Shown here one piece after another: positions 16,255 through 25,240 of a DNA stretch of 64,000 bases (positions within the stretch are counted from its first letter, which is position 1; each line of letters begins with the position of its first letter). Source of the stretch: Lacinutrix sp. Bg11-31 (GTDB lineage Bacteria > Bacteroidota > Bacteroidia > Flavobacteriales > Flavobacteriaceae); the NCBI RefSeq assembly GCF_002831665.1, contig NZ_CP025118.1, forward strand, positions 1,302,001 through 1,366,000, written 5' to 3'. The notes under the pieces were generated by a model. That model did not search any database. It was not told the origin of the DNA and worked only from the letters and a program-made list of their open reading frames with translations. Position numbers and translations under genes: made by a program.

Positions 16255-18348
16255 TTATTGCATTGCATCAATAATTTGTTTTTGAGTTTCTATTGCTGGA
16301 GCATAATCTGGATTTAACTTTAAGCACATTTTTATTTCTTCTAATGCCTGTTGGTATTTTTTTTGAAATTGAAAAAGTATTGCCATATTATAGTATATTT
16401 TTTCATCTGCAGCATTTATTTCTTTAGCTTTTTCAAAATCTAATAAAGTTTCATTTAATTTAGACTGATTCATAAAAATAAATCCTCGATTAATAAAAGC
16501 TTCATAATTATTTTCATCTAACTTTAATACCATATTAAAATCATTTATCGCTTTTTCTAAATTTCCTTTTTCAATATACAATGTTCCTCTCTTTGTAAAG
16601 GATTCTATCATATCTGGATCTAAATTTATTACATTACTGTAATCTACTATAGCTTTATCAATTTTTCCAAAATTTATTTGAAGTTCAGCCCTAATAAAGT
16701 ATGACTGAGCTATAAGATTTTGATTAAGAGAAAGCACTTTATTAATATCCTTTAATGCTTTTTCGTATGCTCCTATATTCTTTAAATGCAAAGCTCTATT
16801 GTAATATCCTAGGTATCGATTAGGATCTAACTCAATAACTTTAGTAAAATCGGCTATAGCTTTGTGCACCTCCTTAGTCTCACCATATATTATTCCTCTA
16901 TTCATATATCCAGAAATAAATTTATTATCCAGTTGTAACGTTTTATTCAAATCGTTTAAAGCAAGATTGTTTTTATTCAATCTTTTATAAGTCAATGCTC
17001 TATTATACCATAACAAAGGTTTATTTTGATTAATTTCTATTGCCGCGCTTGCATCTTGTAATGCTAAATTATATTGTCCCAGTCGTAACCTATGATTTGA
17101 TCTATTTAAATATCCCAAATAATCATTAGGATATTTTTCAATAACATGACTCCAAAAAGTTTCACTATTTTTAAATTTATTGGTGTATTGAAATGTTAAT
17201 CCTCCAAGAATAATAACGAACAAACAAAACGCAGTATAAACCTGAACTCTTCTTTTAATATAATTTTGACAAAGATTATTTATCCAAAAACCAATTAAAA
17301 AAAACAATCCTAAATAAGGTAAATATGTATATCGTTCTGCAATTACTGCTGTACCAAATGGTAATACTTGAATTACTGGAATTAAACAGATAAAGAAAAA
17401 ACCAAACCCAAAAGCCAAATGTCTTTTCTTTTTCAACTTCCACACTATATAAGAAAACAACAATAAAACTGGAACTGCTGCCAAATAAAAATACCATGGA
17501 TTAGGCACACCTTGTCCATTTGGGTATGGATGATATGGGCTTAGATTATACGGTATTATAGATTTTATTAAATAAATAAAATATCCATAAAACCCAACAG
17601 ATAAAGAATCTATCCATGAATTAAATCCTCTAATTCCCATAGCTCCTTCTTTAGACTGCATTGTTATAGCAATAATAAAAAAGTAAATACTCAATAAAAA
17701 AAATGGTACTTTTTCTAATATTATTTTTTTAAACTCATTCCTTTTTTTAAAAAAATCTATCAATAGAAGAATTATTGGAAATACAATTGCTGTTCCTTTA
17801 GATAATAAAGACATTATGAATAAAAGGTAACAAGCTACATATAGATAGGGCTTTTTATAACTTTGGTTTTTTGATACGTACAAATAATACACTATTAATC
17901 CCGCTACAAAAAACATTGAATACAACAAATCTTTTCTTGCTGAAACCCAACTAACAGCTTCAACATGCATAGGATGAATACCAAATAATAATGCAGTAAT
18001 AAATGCAATTATATTATTCTTGCTTAATAATTTAGTAAATAAAAATACTAAAACAACAACTATTATATGAATAACTAGATTAGTAATGTGAAACATTGAA
18101 GGATTTAATCCCCAAATATTATAATCAATTGCCAAAGACAAAAGGACTAAAGGACTATAAGTACCCACTACTTCTCCAGTAATAAAAATATTTTTAATGC
18201 CCTCAAATGATAAGTTTTTAATTAATGGGTTATCAATAATATAAGCTGGGTCATCCCAATTTAAAAATTCTCCGTTAACTATAGGTAAAAAAAAGATGAG
18301 TGTTAATAATAAACCGGTAGCTAACCAGTAAAACTCTTTTTTAGACAT
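16255..18348 (-). CDS. TMTC-like integral membrane glycosyltransferase with C-terminal TPRs
   Basis: 697 residues. Residues ~1-395 form ~10-11 membrane helices with GT-C features: the first luminal loop has GEFLNWDDPAYI (acidic pair at D32/D33), and the GIHPMHVEAVSWVSARKDLL segment matches the TMTC/DUF1736 O-mannosyltransferase pattern. Residues ~405-697 form about eight TPR units (YLGYLNRSNHRLRLGQYNLAL and so on). The TMTC architecture is membrane GT-C plus TPR. The likely role is transfer of a sugar from a polyprenyl-phosphate donor to exported proteins. It is divergent from the GT2 gene, which could make the donor. Confidence 0.8.
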   Translation of the reverse strand: MSKKEFYWLATGLLLTLIFFLPIVNGEFLNWDDPAYIIDNPLIKNLSFEGIKNIFITGEVVGTYSPLVLLSLAIDYNIWGLNPSMFHITNLVIHIIVVVLVFLFTKLLSKNNIIAFITALLFGIHPMHVEAVSWVSARKDLLYSMFFVAGLIVYYLYVSKNQSYKKPYLYVACYLLFIMSLLSKGTAIVFPIILLLIDFFKKRNEFKKIILEKVPFFLLSIYFFIIAITMQSKEGAMGIRGFNSWIDSLSVGFYGYFIYLIKSIIPYNLSPYHPYPNGQGVPNPWYFYLAAVPVLLLFSYIVWKLKKKRHLAFGFGFFFICLIPVIQVLPFGTAVIAERYTYLPYLGLFFLIGFWINNLCQNYIKRRVQVYTAFCLFVIILGGLTFQYTNKFKNSETFWSHVIEKYPNDYLGYLNRSNHRLRLGQYNLALQDASAAIEINQNKPLLWYNRALTYKRLNKNNLALNDLNKTLQLDNKFISGYMNRGIIYGETKEVHKAIADFTKVIELDPNRYLGYYNRALHLKNIGAYEKALKDINKVLSLNQNLIAQSYFIRAELQINFGKIDKAIVDYSNVINLDPDMIESFTKRGTLYIEKGNLEKAINDFNMVLKLDENNYEAFINRGFIFMNQSKLNETLLDFEKAKEINAADEKIYYNMAILFQFQKKYQQALEEIKMCLKLNPDYAPAIETQKQIIDAMQ

Positions 18349-18498
18349 TTTTGGGACGTTTTTATTTAAAAAAATATTTTAGGATAAAGATTAGTTATAA
18401 ATTCTACAAAAAAAATATTTTAATCTTTTTTTTGACATTAATATATTCATTTTTATATTTTAGGTCTCAATTCTTAACATCAATATACTCTTATTTTT

Positions 18499-19239
18499 AT
18501 GATTAAAGATCAGAAATTAATTATCATCCTACCTGCATATAATTCTTCAACTACTTTAGAGAAAACATATAAAGAAATACCTTTTGATATTGTAGATGAT
18601 GTTGTTTTGGTTGATGATTGTAGTTCTGATATCACTATTCAAATTGCAAAGAAGCTTGGTATTAAACATATAATTTTACATGATCAAAATAAGGGATATG
18701 GAGCTAATCAAAAAAGTTGTTATAACAAAGCACTTTCTTTAGATGCAGATATTGTAATTATGCTTCACCCAGATTATCAATATACACCACATTTAATTCA
18801 TTCCATGGCCTATTTAATAGCTAATAAAGTTTATCCTGTAGTTATTGGCTCTAGAATTTTAGGTAATGGTGCTTTAAATGGTGGAATGCCAATTTATAAA
18901 TATATCGCAAATCGTTTTTTAACTTTTTTTCAAAATATACTCTTAGGTCAAAAGCTTTCAGAATATCATAGTGGTTATCGTGCTTTTTCTAAAAAGGTTC
19001 TTACTAATATTAACTTCAGTATTAATTCTGATGATTTCATTTTTGATAATCAAATGATATGTCAAATTTTTAATAAAGGTTTTGAAATTGCCGAAATCAC
19101 ATGCCCAACAAGATATACTTCTGAAAGTTCCTCCATAAATTTTAAAAGAAGTCTGTATTATGGATTAGGAGTTGTTAAAACTTCATTTTTATACTTTTTA
19201 CATAAAAGAAAAATAATTTCGATTAATTTGTTCAAATAA
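18499..19239 (+). CDS. Glycosyltransferase family 2 (polyprenyl-phosphate sugar synthase-like)
   Basis: 246 residues, without membrane helices. GT-A features: LPAYNSSTTL at 11-20, VDDCSSD at 38-44 (nucleotide binding), NKGYGANQKS at 64-73, and the catalytic acidic HPDYQY near 90-95. The length and the single-domain layout fit DPM1-type synthases, which move a sugar from a nucleotide donor to a polyprenyl phosphate at the cytoplasmic face. It lies between two GT-C membrane transferases (TMTC-like and DUF2723) that need such a donor, so it may supply both. The sugar cannot be read from the sequence. The 150-bp AT-rich spacer before it is shared with the divergent TMTC-like gene. Confidence 0.88.
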   Translation: MIKDQKLIIILPAYNSSTTLEKTYKEIPFDIVDDVVLVDDCSSDITIQIAKKLGIKHIILHDQNKGYGANQKSCYNKALSLDADIVIMLHPDYQYTPHLIHSMAYLIANKVYPVVIGSRILGNGALNGGMPIYKYIANRFLTFFQNILLGQKLSEYHSGYRAFSKKVLTNINFSINSDDFIFDNQMICQIFNKGFEIAEITCPTRYTSESSSINFKRSLYYGLGVVKTSFLYFLHKRKIISINLFK

Positions 19240-19382
19240 AAAGTGTTGAAAAAAATAAAATGATGCTTTGATTTATATATTTATCAAAAATCATATCCTA
19301 ACAAACCTGTTTTATTTTAATTAATATTTAGTACATCCAAAAAAAAATCTTTTACTTTTAGCAATATTAAATAGTTTTGTCA

Positions 19383-22300
19383 ATGCATAAATTAAATAGA
19401 GTAATAAGTTTAATTCTTTTTTTAATCGTTTTTATAATTTATGCTATTACAGCACCAAGAACAATCTCCTTTTGGGATAGTCCAGAATTTATAACAAGTA
19501 GTTATAATTTACAAGCTACGCATCCTCCAGGTGCTCCTTTTTACACAATGCTTTGTAGCGTTATTTTGCAGTTTTTTCCAGCAACAAATGCTGCTTTTGT
19601 TTCAAATCTAATATCTTCCTTTTTTGGGGCATTAACAGTTACTTATCTATTTAAAGTAACGTTTTATATTACTACTAAAATTCAGGCAAACACCTCTAAT
19701 TTTGAGACTAAATACTTGCCTTTTTTTACAGGTATTGTTAGTGCTTTAACATTAGCTTTTTCCAGTAGTTTTTGGGTGGCAGCTACAGAAACAGAAGTCT
19801 ACACACTTTCGTTTGCTTTAATGACAATAATGATTTATGTCTTGTTGAAATGGGAAAATGCCTCAAATAAAAAAGAAGAAATAAAACTCCTTTTATTGTT
19901 TGCTCTTTTATTGGGTATAGCAACTGGAGTTCATTTAATTACGATTTCTATAATCATTCCATTATCACTACTATTTACCCATAAAAAATATGGTCTAAAC
20001 CTAAAAAAAACACTCTTCTCCTTAATTATAGGCTGTGTATTATTTTTTAGTATTTACTTATTTGCTATTCAGGGTATTATAAAAATAAGTAATATACTAG
20101 ATGTTTGGTTAGTTAATACGCTAAGTTTTAATGTTAATACAGGTGTTATAACGACTATACTCTTGCTAATAATTTTCCTTTCATTAGCGTTATGGTATAC
20201 TAATAAGGCTAAAAAAATTATATTACATTATACTATTTTAGCATTCTTATTTTTTCTAGTAGGCTTTAGCTCCTATTTAATGCCACTACAAAGGGCTAAT
20301 GCAAATACACTTATTATAAATAACGTTAATACAAGTAACAAGATGTTACAGTATATTAAAGGTGATCAATTTGGAATTGGAGATATTCCTCTTTTAAAAG
20401 GCTATACTTATAATACGCCATTAGACAAAAGCATTCCTTTTGTTGACGGAAAACCCACTTTAACTTTCGATACTAACAAAAAAAGATATACTACTGTAGA
20501 TAATGGAGAGTACAAACATGCAAACTATGCTGAAGCGTTTTCAATGTTCTTTCCTAGATTATTTGAACAAAAAGATGAAAACAAATACAAATTTTGGTCA
20601 ACAATAAAAGGAGAACCAATTGATTATGTTGTAGATGGAAAACCTATAAAAATATTAAAACCTACCTATAAAGAGAATTTTAACTTTTTTTTTAATTATC
20701 AAGTCTCATGGTTAAACTTACGCTACTTATTTTGGAACTTTATTGGTAAGCAAAATAATAATCATGGTTTAGGCTTTGTTAAAGATGGTAATTGGATAAG
20801 TGGTATAAATAGTATTGATAAATCTAGAGTTGGTGATTATAGTAATATGCCAGAACGGTTTAAGAATGACAAAAGTAGAAACACTTATTATTTTATACCC
20901 TTTATTTTAGGCCTATTAGGTTTTTTATCTTTGATAAAACACAAACAGTATTTACTTACAACACTCTTTATCTTTTTAGCTTTTGGTTTAGGGATTACTA
21001 TATACATTAATCCTGTACCTTCTAGCATAATGATAAGAGAACGTGATTATATTTTTATTGGCTCGTTTGTTATATTTTCACTTTGGGTTGGGTTATCCAT
21101 TCTTCCAATCCTTAACGCATTCAAATTTGTTAAATCTAATAAAACAAAACTCATTGTTGTTTCTGTTCTTGTTTTTATTGGCTCTCCATTACAACTACTC
21201 GCTAAAGGCTGGAATGATCATCAGAGACATTATGATACTTTTGCTTATGATTTAGGAAAAGCCTATTTAGATGCTTGCCCTAAACAATCCATACTTATTA
21301 CCAATGGCGATAATATGACTTTTCCTTTATGGTATTTACAAGATGTAGAAAAGTACCGAACCGATGTTAGAGTTATTAATTTCGATTTAATAAATATAGA
21401 ATCTAATATAGAAAACCTAAAACGACAGATAAGAGCTTCTAATCCTATAGAAATTAATTTAGAAAAACGTTTCTATATCAATGGAGCAGATAGATTAATT
21501 CCATTACAAAAAGAAACAGATAATGCTGCGGTATTAACAAACTTATTTAGTTTTTTTAAAGATAGTACAACACGACGTAATTGGAATGGAAAACTTAAGC
21601 ATTACATGCCTGTTACTAAATTCTCTATTCCAATAGACACCTTAAAAGTTAAAAAAAATGGATTAATAGCTAAAGAATTTAATGCTCAATATACCAACAA
21701 AGTAGAATGGGATTATGCTAAAAGTTTTTATGGTTTAAATGAAATTGTATTATTAAATATGATTAATAATACTATACATAATAGACCAATATGCTTTGCC
21801 ATTAATGGAAAAACTAGTCATTATTTAGGCTTGCAGGATTATTTTATTCAAAATGGACTAGTAGAACAGTTGGCGCCAATTAAAAGAAAAAACCCATTAG
21901 CAAACCCTAAAATTGTAAATACTAAAATGATGTTTACTTATTTAATGGAAGACGTTCAATTTAACGGATTGAATGATGATACAAAGTTTTTAAGCTATGA
22001 AAATAGAGCTTACATTCAAGATATTTTAAGACGTAACTACTATTTTCTAGCACAAGCATTAATAGAAGAAGGCAAAACTAAACAAGCTATAGCTGTTTTA
22101 GATAAGTCATTTTCTCTTTTTCCAAATAAAACTATTGCTTATAAGCAATATGCCTATGCGTTAGGTAAACTGTATTTTAAAGCTGGACTGCCTGAAAAAG
22201 GATCTAATATATGTATTTTGGCAATTAATAATCTTTGGGAAGAACTAAAATGGACGACTTCTTTTAATCCTCAAAACCCGATTATTAATGTAAAACATGC

Positions 22301-22439
22301 TGAAAAATTAAAAAACATGTTTTTGCAAATGATAAAACAATTTCCTGGTGATGAAGAAATTATAATTTTTAACGAACAACGCTTTAAAAATTTTCAACCA
22401 AGTTATATAAACTGGCAAAAAACAAACTGGCCTTATTAA
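19383..22439 (+). CDS. DUF2723 protein O-mannosyltransferase-like membrane protein
   Basis: 1,018 residues from ATG 19383; a TTG at 19377 would add two. The N-terminal part is polytopic, with the DUF2723 signature of the first luminal loop: ISFWDSPEFITSSYNLQATHPPGAPFY. DSPEF is the place of the catalytic acid in this GT-C family. Membrane helices continue to ~residue 330 and again at ~500-600. A large soluble C-terminal half ends in TPR-like helices (AQALIEEGKTKQAIAVLDKSF). Family members are thought to O-glycosylate exported proteins in Bacteroidota. The methyltransferase follows after 14 bp and is probably in the same transcript. Confidence 0.88.
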   Translation: MHKLNRVISLILFLIVFIIYAITAPRTISFWDSPEFITSSYNLQATHPPGAPFYTMLCSVILQFFPATNAAFVSNLISSFFGALTVTYLFKVTFYITTKIQANTSNFETKYLPFFTGIVSALTLAFSSSFWVAATETEVYTLSFALMTIMIYVLLKWENASNKKEEIKLLLLFALLLGIATGVHLITISIIIPLSLLFTHKKYGLNLKKTLFSLIIGCVLFFSIYLFAIQGIIKISNILDVWLVNTLSFNVNTGVITTILLLIIFLSLALWYTNKAKKIILHYTILAFLFFLVGFSSYLMPLQRANANTLIINNVNTSNKMLQYIKGDQFGIGDIPLLKGYTYNTPLDKSIPFVDGKPTLTFDTNKKRYTTVDNGEYKHANYAEAFSMFFPRLFEQKDENKYKFWSTIKGEPIDYVVDGKPIKILKPTYKENFNFFFNYQVSWLNLRYLFWNFIGKQNNNHGLGFVKDGNWISGINSIDKSRVGDYSNMPERFKNDKSRNTYYFIPFILGLLGFLSLIKHKQYLLTTLFIFLAFGLGITIYINPVPSSIMIRERDYIFIGSFVIFSLWVGLSILPILNAFKFVKSNKTKLIVVSVLVFIGSPLQLLAKGWNDHQRHYDTFAYDLGKAYLDACPKQSILITNGDNMTFPLWYLQDVEKYRTDVRVINFDLINIESNIENLKRQIRASNPIEINLEKRFYINGADRLIPLQKETDNAAVLTNLFSFFKDSTTRRNWNGKLKHYMPVTKFSIPIDTLKVKKNGLIAKEFNAQYTNKVEWDYAKSFYGLNEIVLLNMINNTIHNRPICFAINGKTSHYLGLQDYFIQNGLVEQLAPIKRKNPLANPKIVNTKMMFTYLMEDVQFNGLNDDTKFLSYENRAYIQDILRRNYYFLAQALIEEGKTKQAIAVLDKSFSLFPNKTIAYKQYAYALGKLYFKAGLPEKGSNICILAINNLWEELKWTTSFNPQNPIINVKHAEKLKNMFLQMIKQFPGDEEIIIFNEQRFKNFQPSYINWQKTNWPY

Positions 22440-22453
22440 TCTATTTATTATAT

Positions 22454-23227
22454 ATGTTTTCATTTTCAACCGAAATTACTTCCTCTAATATACAATCAGA
22501 CAATCCTTTATTTCAAAGAACATTAAAAGCCTATCATTTAATTTCAGAAAAAGTATATGGAGATGTATTAGAGATTGGATGTGGAGAAGGTTATGGTTTA
22601 GATCTTATAGTAAAAAAGGCTAACACTTTAACAGTTATTGATAAATCTAAATACGTATTAGATAAAATTAAAAACAGATATCCAAAAACCACAATACTAC
22701 ACCAAAACATACCACCGTTAACCAATATTAAAGACAATAGTTTTAATATAATTATTTCGTTTCAAGTTATTGAACATATAAAAGATGCTGAGCTTTTTAT
22801 TAGAGAAGTTCATCGTATTTTAAAACCTAATGGCAAAGCATATATAACGACTCCCAACTCTAAAAAAACGATAGCCAGAAACCCGTGGCATTATAAAGAA
22901 TATAATTATTCAGAAATAAACACCTTAATTAAAAACAGTTTTCTAGAATACAGTATTGAAGCCATTCAAGGTAATAATAAGACAGATAATTATTATTTAA
23001 AAAACGAGCAATCTGTTAAACGTTTTTTACGTTTTGATATTTTTAAAATACAATATAAAACACCTGCTATACTACTTAAAATACCATATGAATTTGCAAA
23101 TAGAATCAATAGGAATAAGCTATTAAAAAAAAATAGTGAATTAGTAAATAGTATTAAACTAGAAGACTACACACTTCAAGAATATTCAAAACATACATTA
23201 GATTTTTTCTGTACATTAACAAAATAA
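22454..23227 (+). CDS. Class I SAM-dependent methyltransferase (Methyltransf_11 type)
   Basis: 257 residues. Motif I is LEIGCGEGYG at 39-48; IISFQVIEHIKDAELFIREVHRILKPNGKAYITTPN covers motifs post-I to III, typical of Methyltransf_11 and of methyltransferases in glycan loci. It begins 14 bp after the DUF2723 gene and ends 10 bp before the Nudix gene. Position suggests methylation of a sugar or lipid carrier in the glycosylation pathway, but no substrate-specific motif is visible. Confidence 0.85.
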   Translation: MFSFSTEITSSNIQSDNPLFQRTLKAYHLISEKVYGDVLEIGCGEGYGLDLIVKKANTLTVIDKSKYVLDKIKNRYPKTTILHQNIPPLTNIKDNSFNIIISFQVIEHIKDAELFIREVHRILKPNGKAYITTPNSKKTIARNPWHYKEYNYSEINTLIKNSFLEYSIEAIQGNNKTDNYYLKNEQSVKRFLRFDIFKIQYKTPAILLKIPYEFANRINRNKLLKKNSELVNSIKLEDYTLQEYSKHTLDFFCTLTK

Positions 23228-23237
23228 CATTTACAAG

Positions 23238-23792
23238 ATGCAAGACGAACTAATAGATATAGTAACTAAAGAAGGTAAGCTAACTGGAAAGTCTGCTTTA
23301 AAAAGCGAAGTACACGCTAAAGGTCATTACCACAATACTGTGCATATTTGGTTTTACACAAGCGATGGAGAAGTTTTATTAGCACAACGCGCTGCTTCTA
23401 AAACCATATATCCTTTGCTTTGGGATGTTAGCGTTGCTGGACATATAGATGCTGGAGAAACATTAAAATCTGGCGCATTACGCGAAATTAAAGAAGAAAT
23501 TGGTTTAACTGTTTCTGAAAATGAATTAGAAAAAATAGGCGTTTTTAAATGCTTTCAAAATTATTCTAACGGTATTATTGACAACGAATTCCATCATACT
23601 TATATAGCTAAATTTGATGGCTTACTATTCGATTTAACACCACAAAAAGAGGAAGTTGAAGCTTTAAAACTAGTAAGCATGTACGCTTTTCACGATCTAT
23701 TAGAAAATTCTAAAAATAATGGTCATTTTGTATCAAGTAATAGCGATTACTATGATAAAGTGATAGCGGCTATTTTAGAAAAAATAACTTAA
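23238..23792 (+). CDS. Nudix hydrolase, IPP isomerase-like subgroup
   Basis: 184 residues. A complete Nudix box lies at 68-90: GHIDAGETLKSGALREIKEE followed by IGL, fitting Gx5Ex7REUxEExGU. The preceding VHIWFYTSDGEVLLAQRAASKTIYPLLWDVSVAGH resembles the YfcD/IDI-like Nudix group, which hydrolyses nucleoside diphosphate derivatives or isomerises isopentenyl diphosphate. The Cys and Glu pair that defines true IDI is not evident, so I call it only a Nudix hydrolase. It is the last gene of the glycosyltransferase run, 10 bp after the methyltransferase. Confidence 0.88.
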   Translation: MQDELIDIVTKEGKLTGKSALKSEVHAKGHYHNTVHIWFYTSDGEVLLAQRAASKTIYPLLWDVSVAGHIDAGETLKSGALREIKEEIGLTVSENELEKIGVFKCFQNYSNGIIDNEFHHTYIAKFDGLLFDLTPQKEEVEALKLVSMYAFHDLLENSKNNGHFVSSNSDYYDKVIAAILEKIT

Positions 23793-23823
23793 GCTATTAT
23801 ATTAAAAATAAAATATATTAAGT

Positions 23824-23866
23824 TCTAGATACAAAATTGTAAAAAGACAATTTTACTCGAACTAAC
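23824..23866. repeat. Imperfect palindromic repeat, family C
   Basis: TCTAGATACAAAATTGT, a short loop, then ACAATTTTACTCGAACTAAC. The near-perfect ACAAAATTGT/ACAATTTT core and the TCTAGATAC/CTCGAACTAA flanks match the element at 3759-3808. Confidence 0.6.
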
Positions 23867-23897
23867 CTAATCCTATACTTTTACTATATTTATTTAT

Positions 23898-23905
23898 TAC
23901 TTTCG
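23898..23905 (+). promoter_or_regulatory. -7 box 4 bp before the prsW-like start
   Basis: TACTTTCG fits TAnnTTTG with one change and ends four bases before ATG 23910. In Bacteroidota this geometry would put the transcript start at or next to the ATG. No clear TTG is found at the expected distance. Confidence 0.4.
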
Positions 23906-23909
23906 CTAA

Positions 23910-24593
23910 ATGGAATTAATTATTTACGCGCTTGCTCCTGTTGCAGTTGTTATTTTCTACATTTATTTAAAAGATAAATATGAAAAAGAACCTAAAAGAC
24001 TCTTAATAATTTCATTTTTACTTGGTGCAATTGTTAGTATTATTATTACCACTGTATTATATGGTGTTTTTGAATTAGCAGTACCATTAACCAATAGTTT
24101 AAGTGTACTTCAACAATTTATTCAAGCCTTTTTTGTAGTTGGTTTCACTGAAGAATTAAGCAAATATTTGGTTGTTTTACTCTTCGCACAAAGAAACAAG
24201 GCCTTTAACGAACAATTCGATGGTATTGTATATGCAGTAATGGTTTCTATGGGTTTTGCAGCTACAGAAAACATCTTTTATGTTATGGAAAGTGGTGCAA
24301 CAACAGCTTTACTTAGAGCTTTTACAGCAATTCCAGCTCATGCAACCTTTGGGATTTTAATGGGATACTTTATGGGTAAAGCAAAATTTTCAAAAAATAG
24401 AACGTTGCTAAACTTAACAGGATTAGGCTTAGCTATTCTATTTCATGGTACTTACGATTTCTTTCTATTTATCGATTTTATTCCTGGTATTTGGGTTGGT
24501 GCTTTTGTTTCATTAATTATTGGTGTTGTATTATCGCGAAACGCTATTAAAAGACACCAAAAGAACTCACGTTTTAAAGATGTTATTATTTAA
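23910..24593 (+). CDS. PrsW-family intramembrane metalloprotease
   Basis: 227 residues with about eight membrane helices. The PrsW/CAAX-like motifs are in order: EE at 81-82 (FTEELSKY), E120 (GFAATENIFY), H144 (AHATFGILMG) and H179 (FHGTYDF), the presumed zinc ligands and catalytic Glu. In Firmicutes PrsW cleaves anti-sigma factors within the membrane; the substrate here is unknown, and no anti-sigma gene is near. The start is fixed by a -7 box ending four bases upstream. It is a single gene. Confidence 0.92.
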   Translation: MELIIYALAPVAVVIFYIYLKDKYEKEPKRLLIISFLLGAIVSIIITTVLYGVFELAVPLTNSLSVLQQFIQAFFVVGFTEELSKYLVVLLFAQRNKAFNEQFDGIVYAVMVSMGFAATENIFYVMESGATTALLRAFTAIPAHATFGILMGYFMGKAKFSKNRTLLNLTGLGLAILFHGTYDFFLFIDFIPGIWVGAFVSLIIGVVLSRNAIKRHQKNSRFKDVII

Positions 24594-24717
24594 CAAACTA
24601 AATGGCTTAATGCCTTCCCTCTATAAATAACTATAACAAGTTAGCAACTATTTAATAATAACTTTAATAGAGTTCCTATATTATCTATATATTTACTATC
24701 ATTTAAAATGAATAATT

Positions 24718-25203
24718 ATGAATGAAAACTTCAAGATAAAAGTCAATAATACTACAGAATTTAATATAACGAATAAAGAAGCCTCTGCTTTAGATAGTGT
24801 TAAAACTTCTGATTCTAAATTTCATATTCTACAGAATAATAATCCGTACAAAGCCGAGATTATTGAAGCAGATTTCAACACTAAATCTTATGTGGTAAAA
24901 GTTAATAATAACAGCTACTCTATTAAAATAGAAAACGATTTAGATACCTTAATTAAATCTATGGGATTCGAAGTTGGTGCTTCAAAAATTGTTAATGATA
25001 TCAAAGCGCCAATGCCTGGTTTAATTTTAGATATTATGGTAAAAGTTGGTGACCAAATTAGTATGGACAGTCCTTTATTAATTTTGGAAGCCATGAAAAT
25101 GGAAAACAGCATCTTATCACCTCGTGATGGGATTATAAAATCGGTTTCTGGAATAAAAGGAAACACGGTAGATAAGGGTGAGTTGCTAATAGAATTTGAA
25201 TAA
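24718..25203 (+). CDS. Biotin carboxyl carrier subunit of an acyl-CoA carboxylase
   Basis: 161 residues. The C-terminal ~75 residues form a biotinyl domain with APMPGLILDI and ILEAMKMEN, in which K127 is the biotin attachment site. The N-terminal ~80 residues are a linker of beta strands as in propionyl-CoA carboxylase alpha C-termini. It is the first gene of a three-gene unit with biotin carboxylase and carboxyltransferase. The split arrangement is usual for Bacteroidota propionyl/methylcrotonyl-type carboxylases. The biotin moves CO2 between the two active sites. Confidence 0.93.
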   Translation: MNENFKIKVNNTTEFNITNKEASALDSVKTSDSKFHILQNNNPYKAEIIEADFNTKSYVVKVNNNSYSIKIENDLDTLIKSMGFEVGASKIVNDIKAPMPGLILDIMVKVGDQISMDSPLLILEAMKMENSILSPRDGIIKSVSGIKGNTVDKGELLIEFE

Positions 25204-25240
25204 AAAATAAAAATCCTTCTTTTAGGAAGGTTAGATAGGT

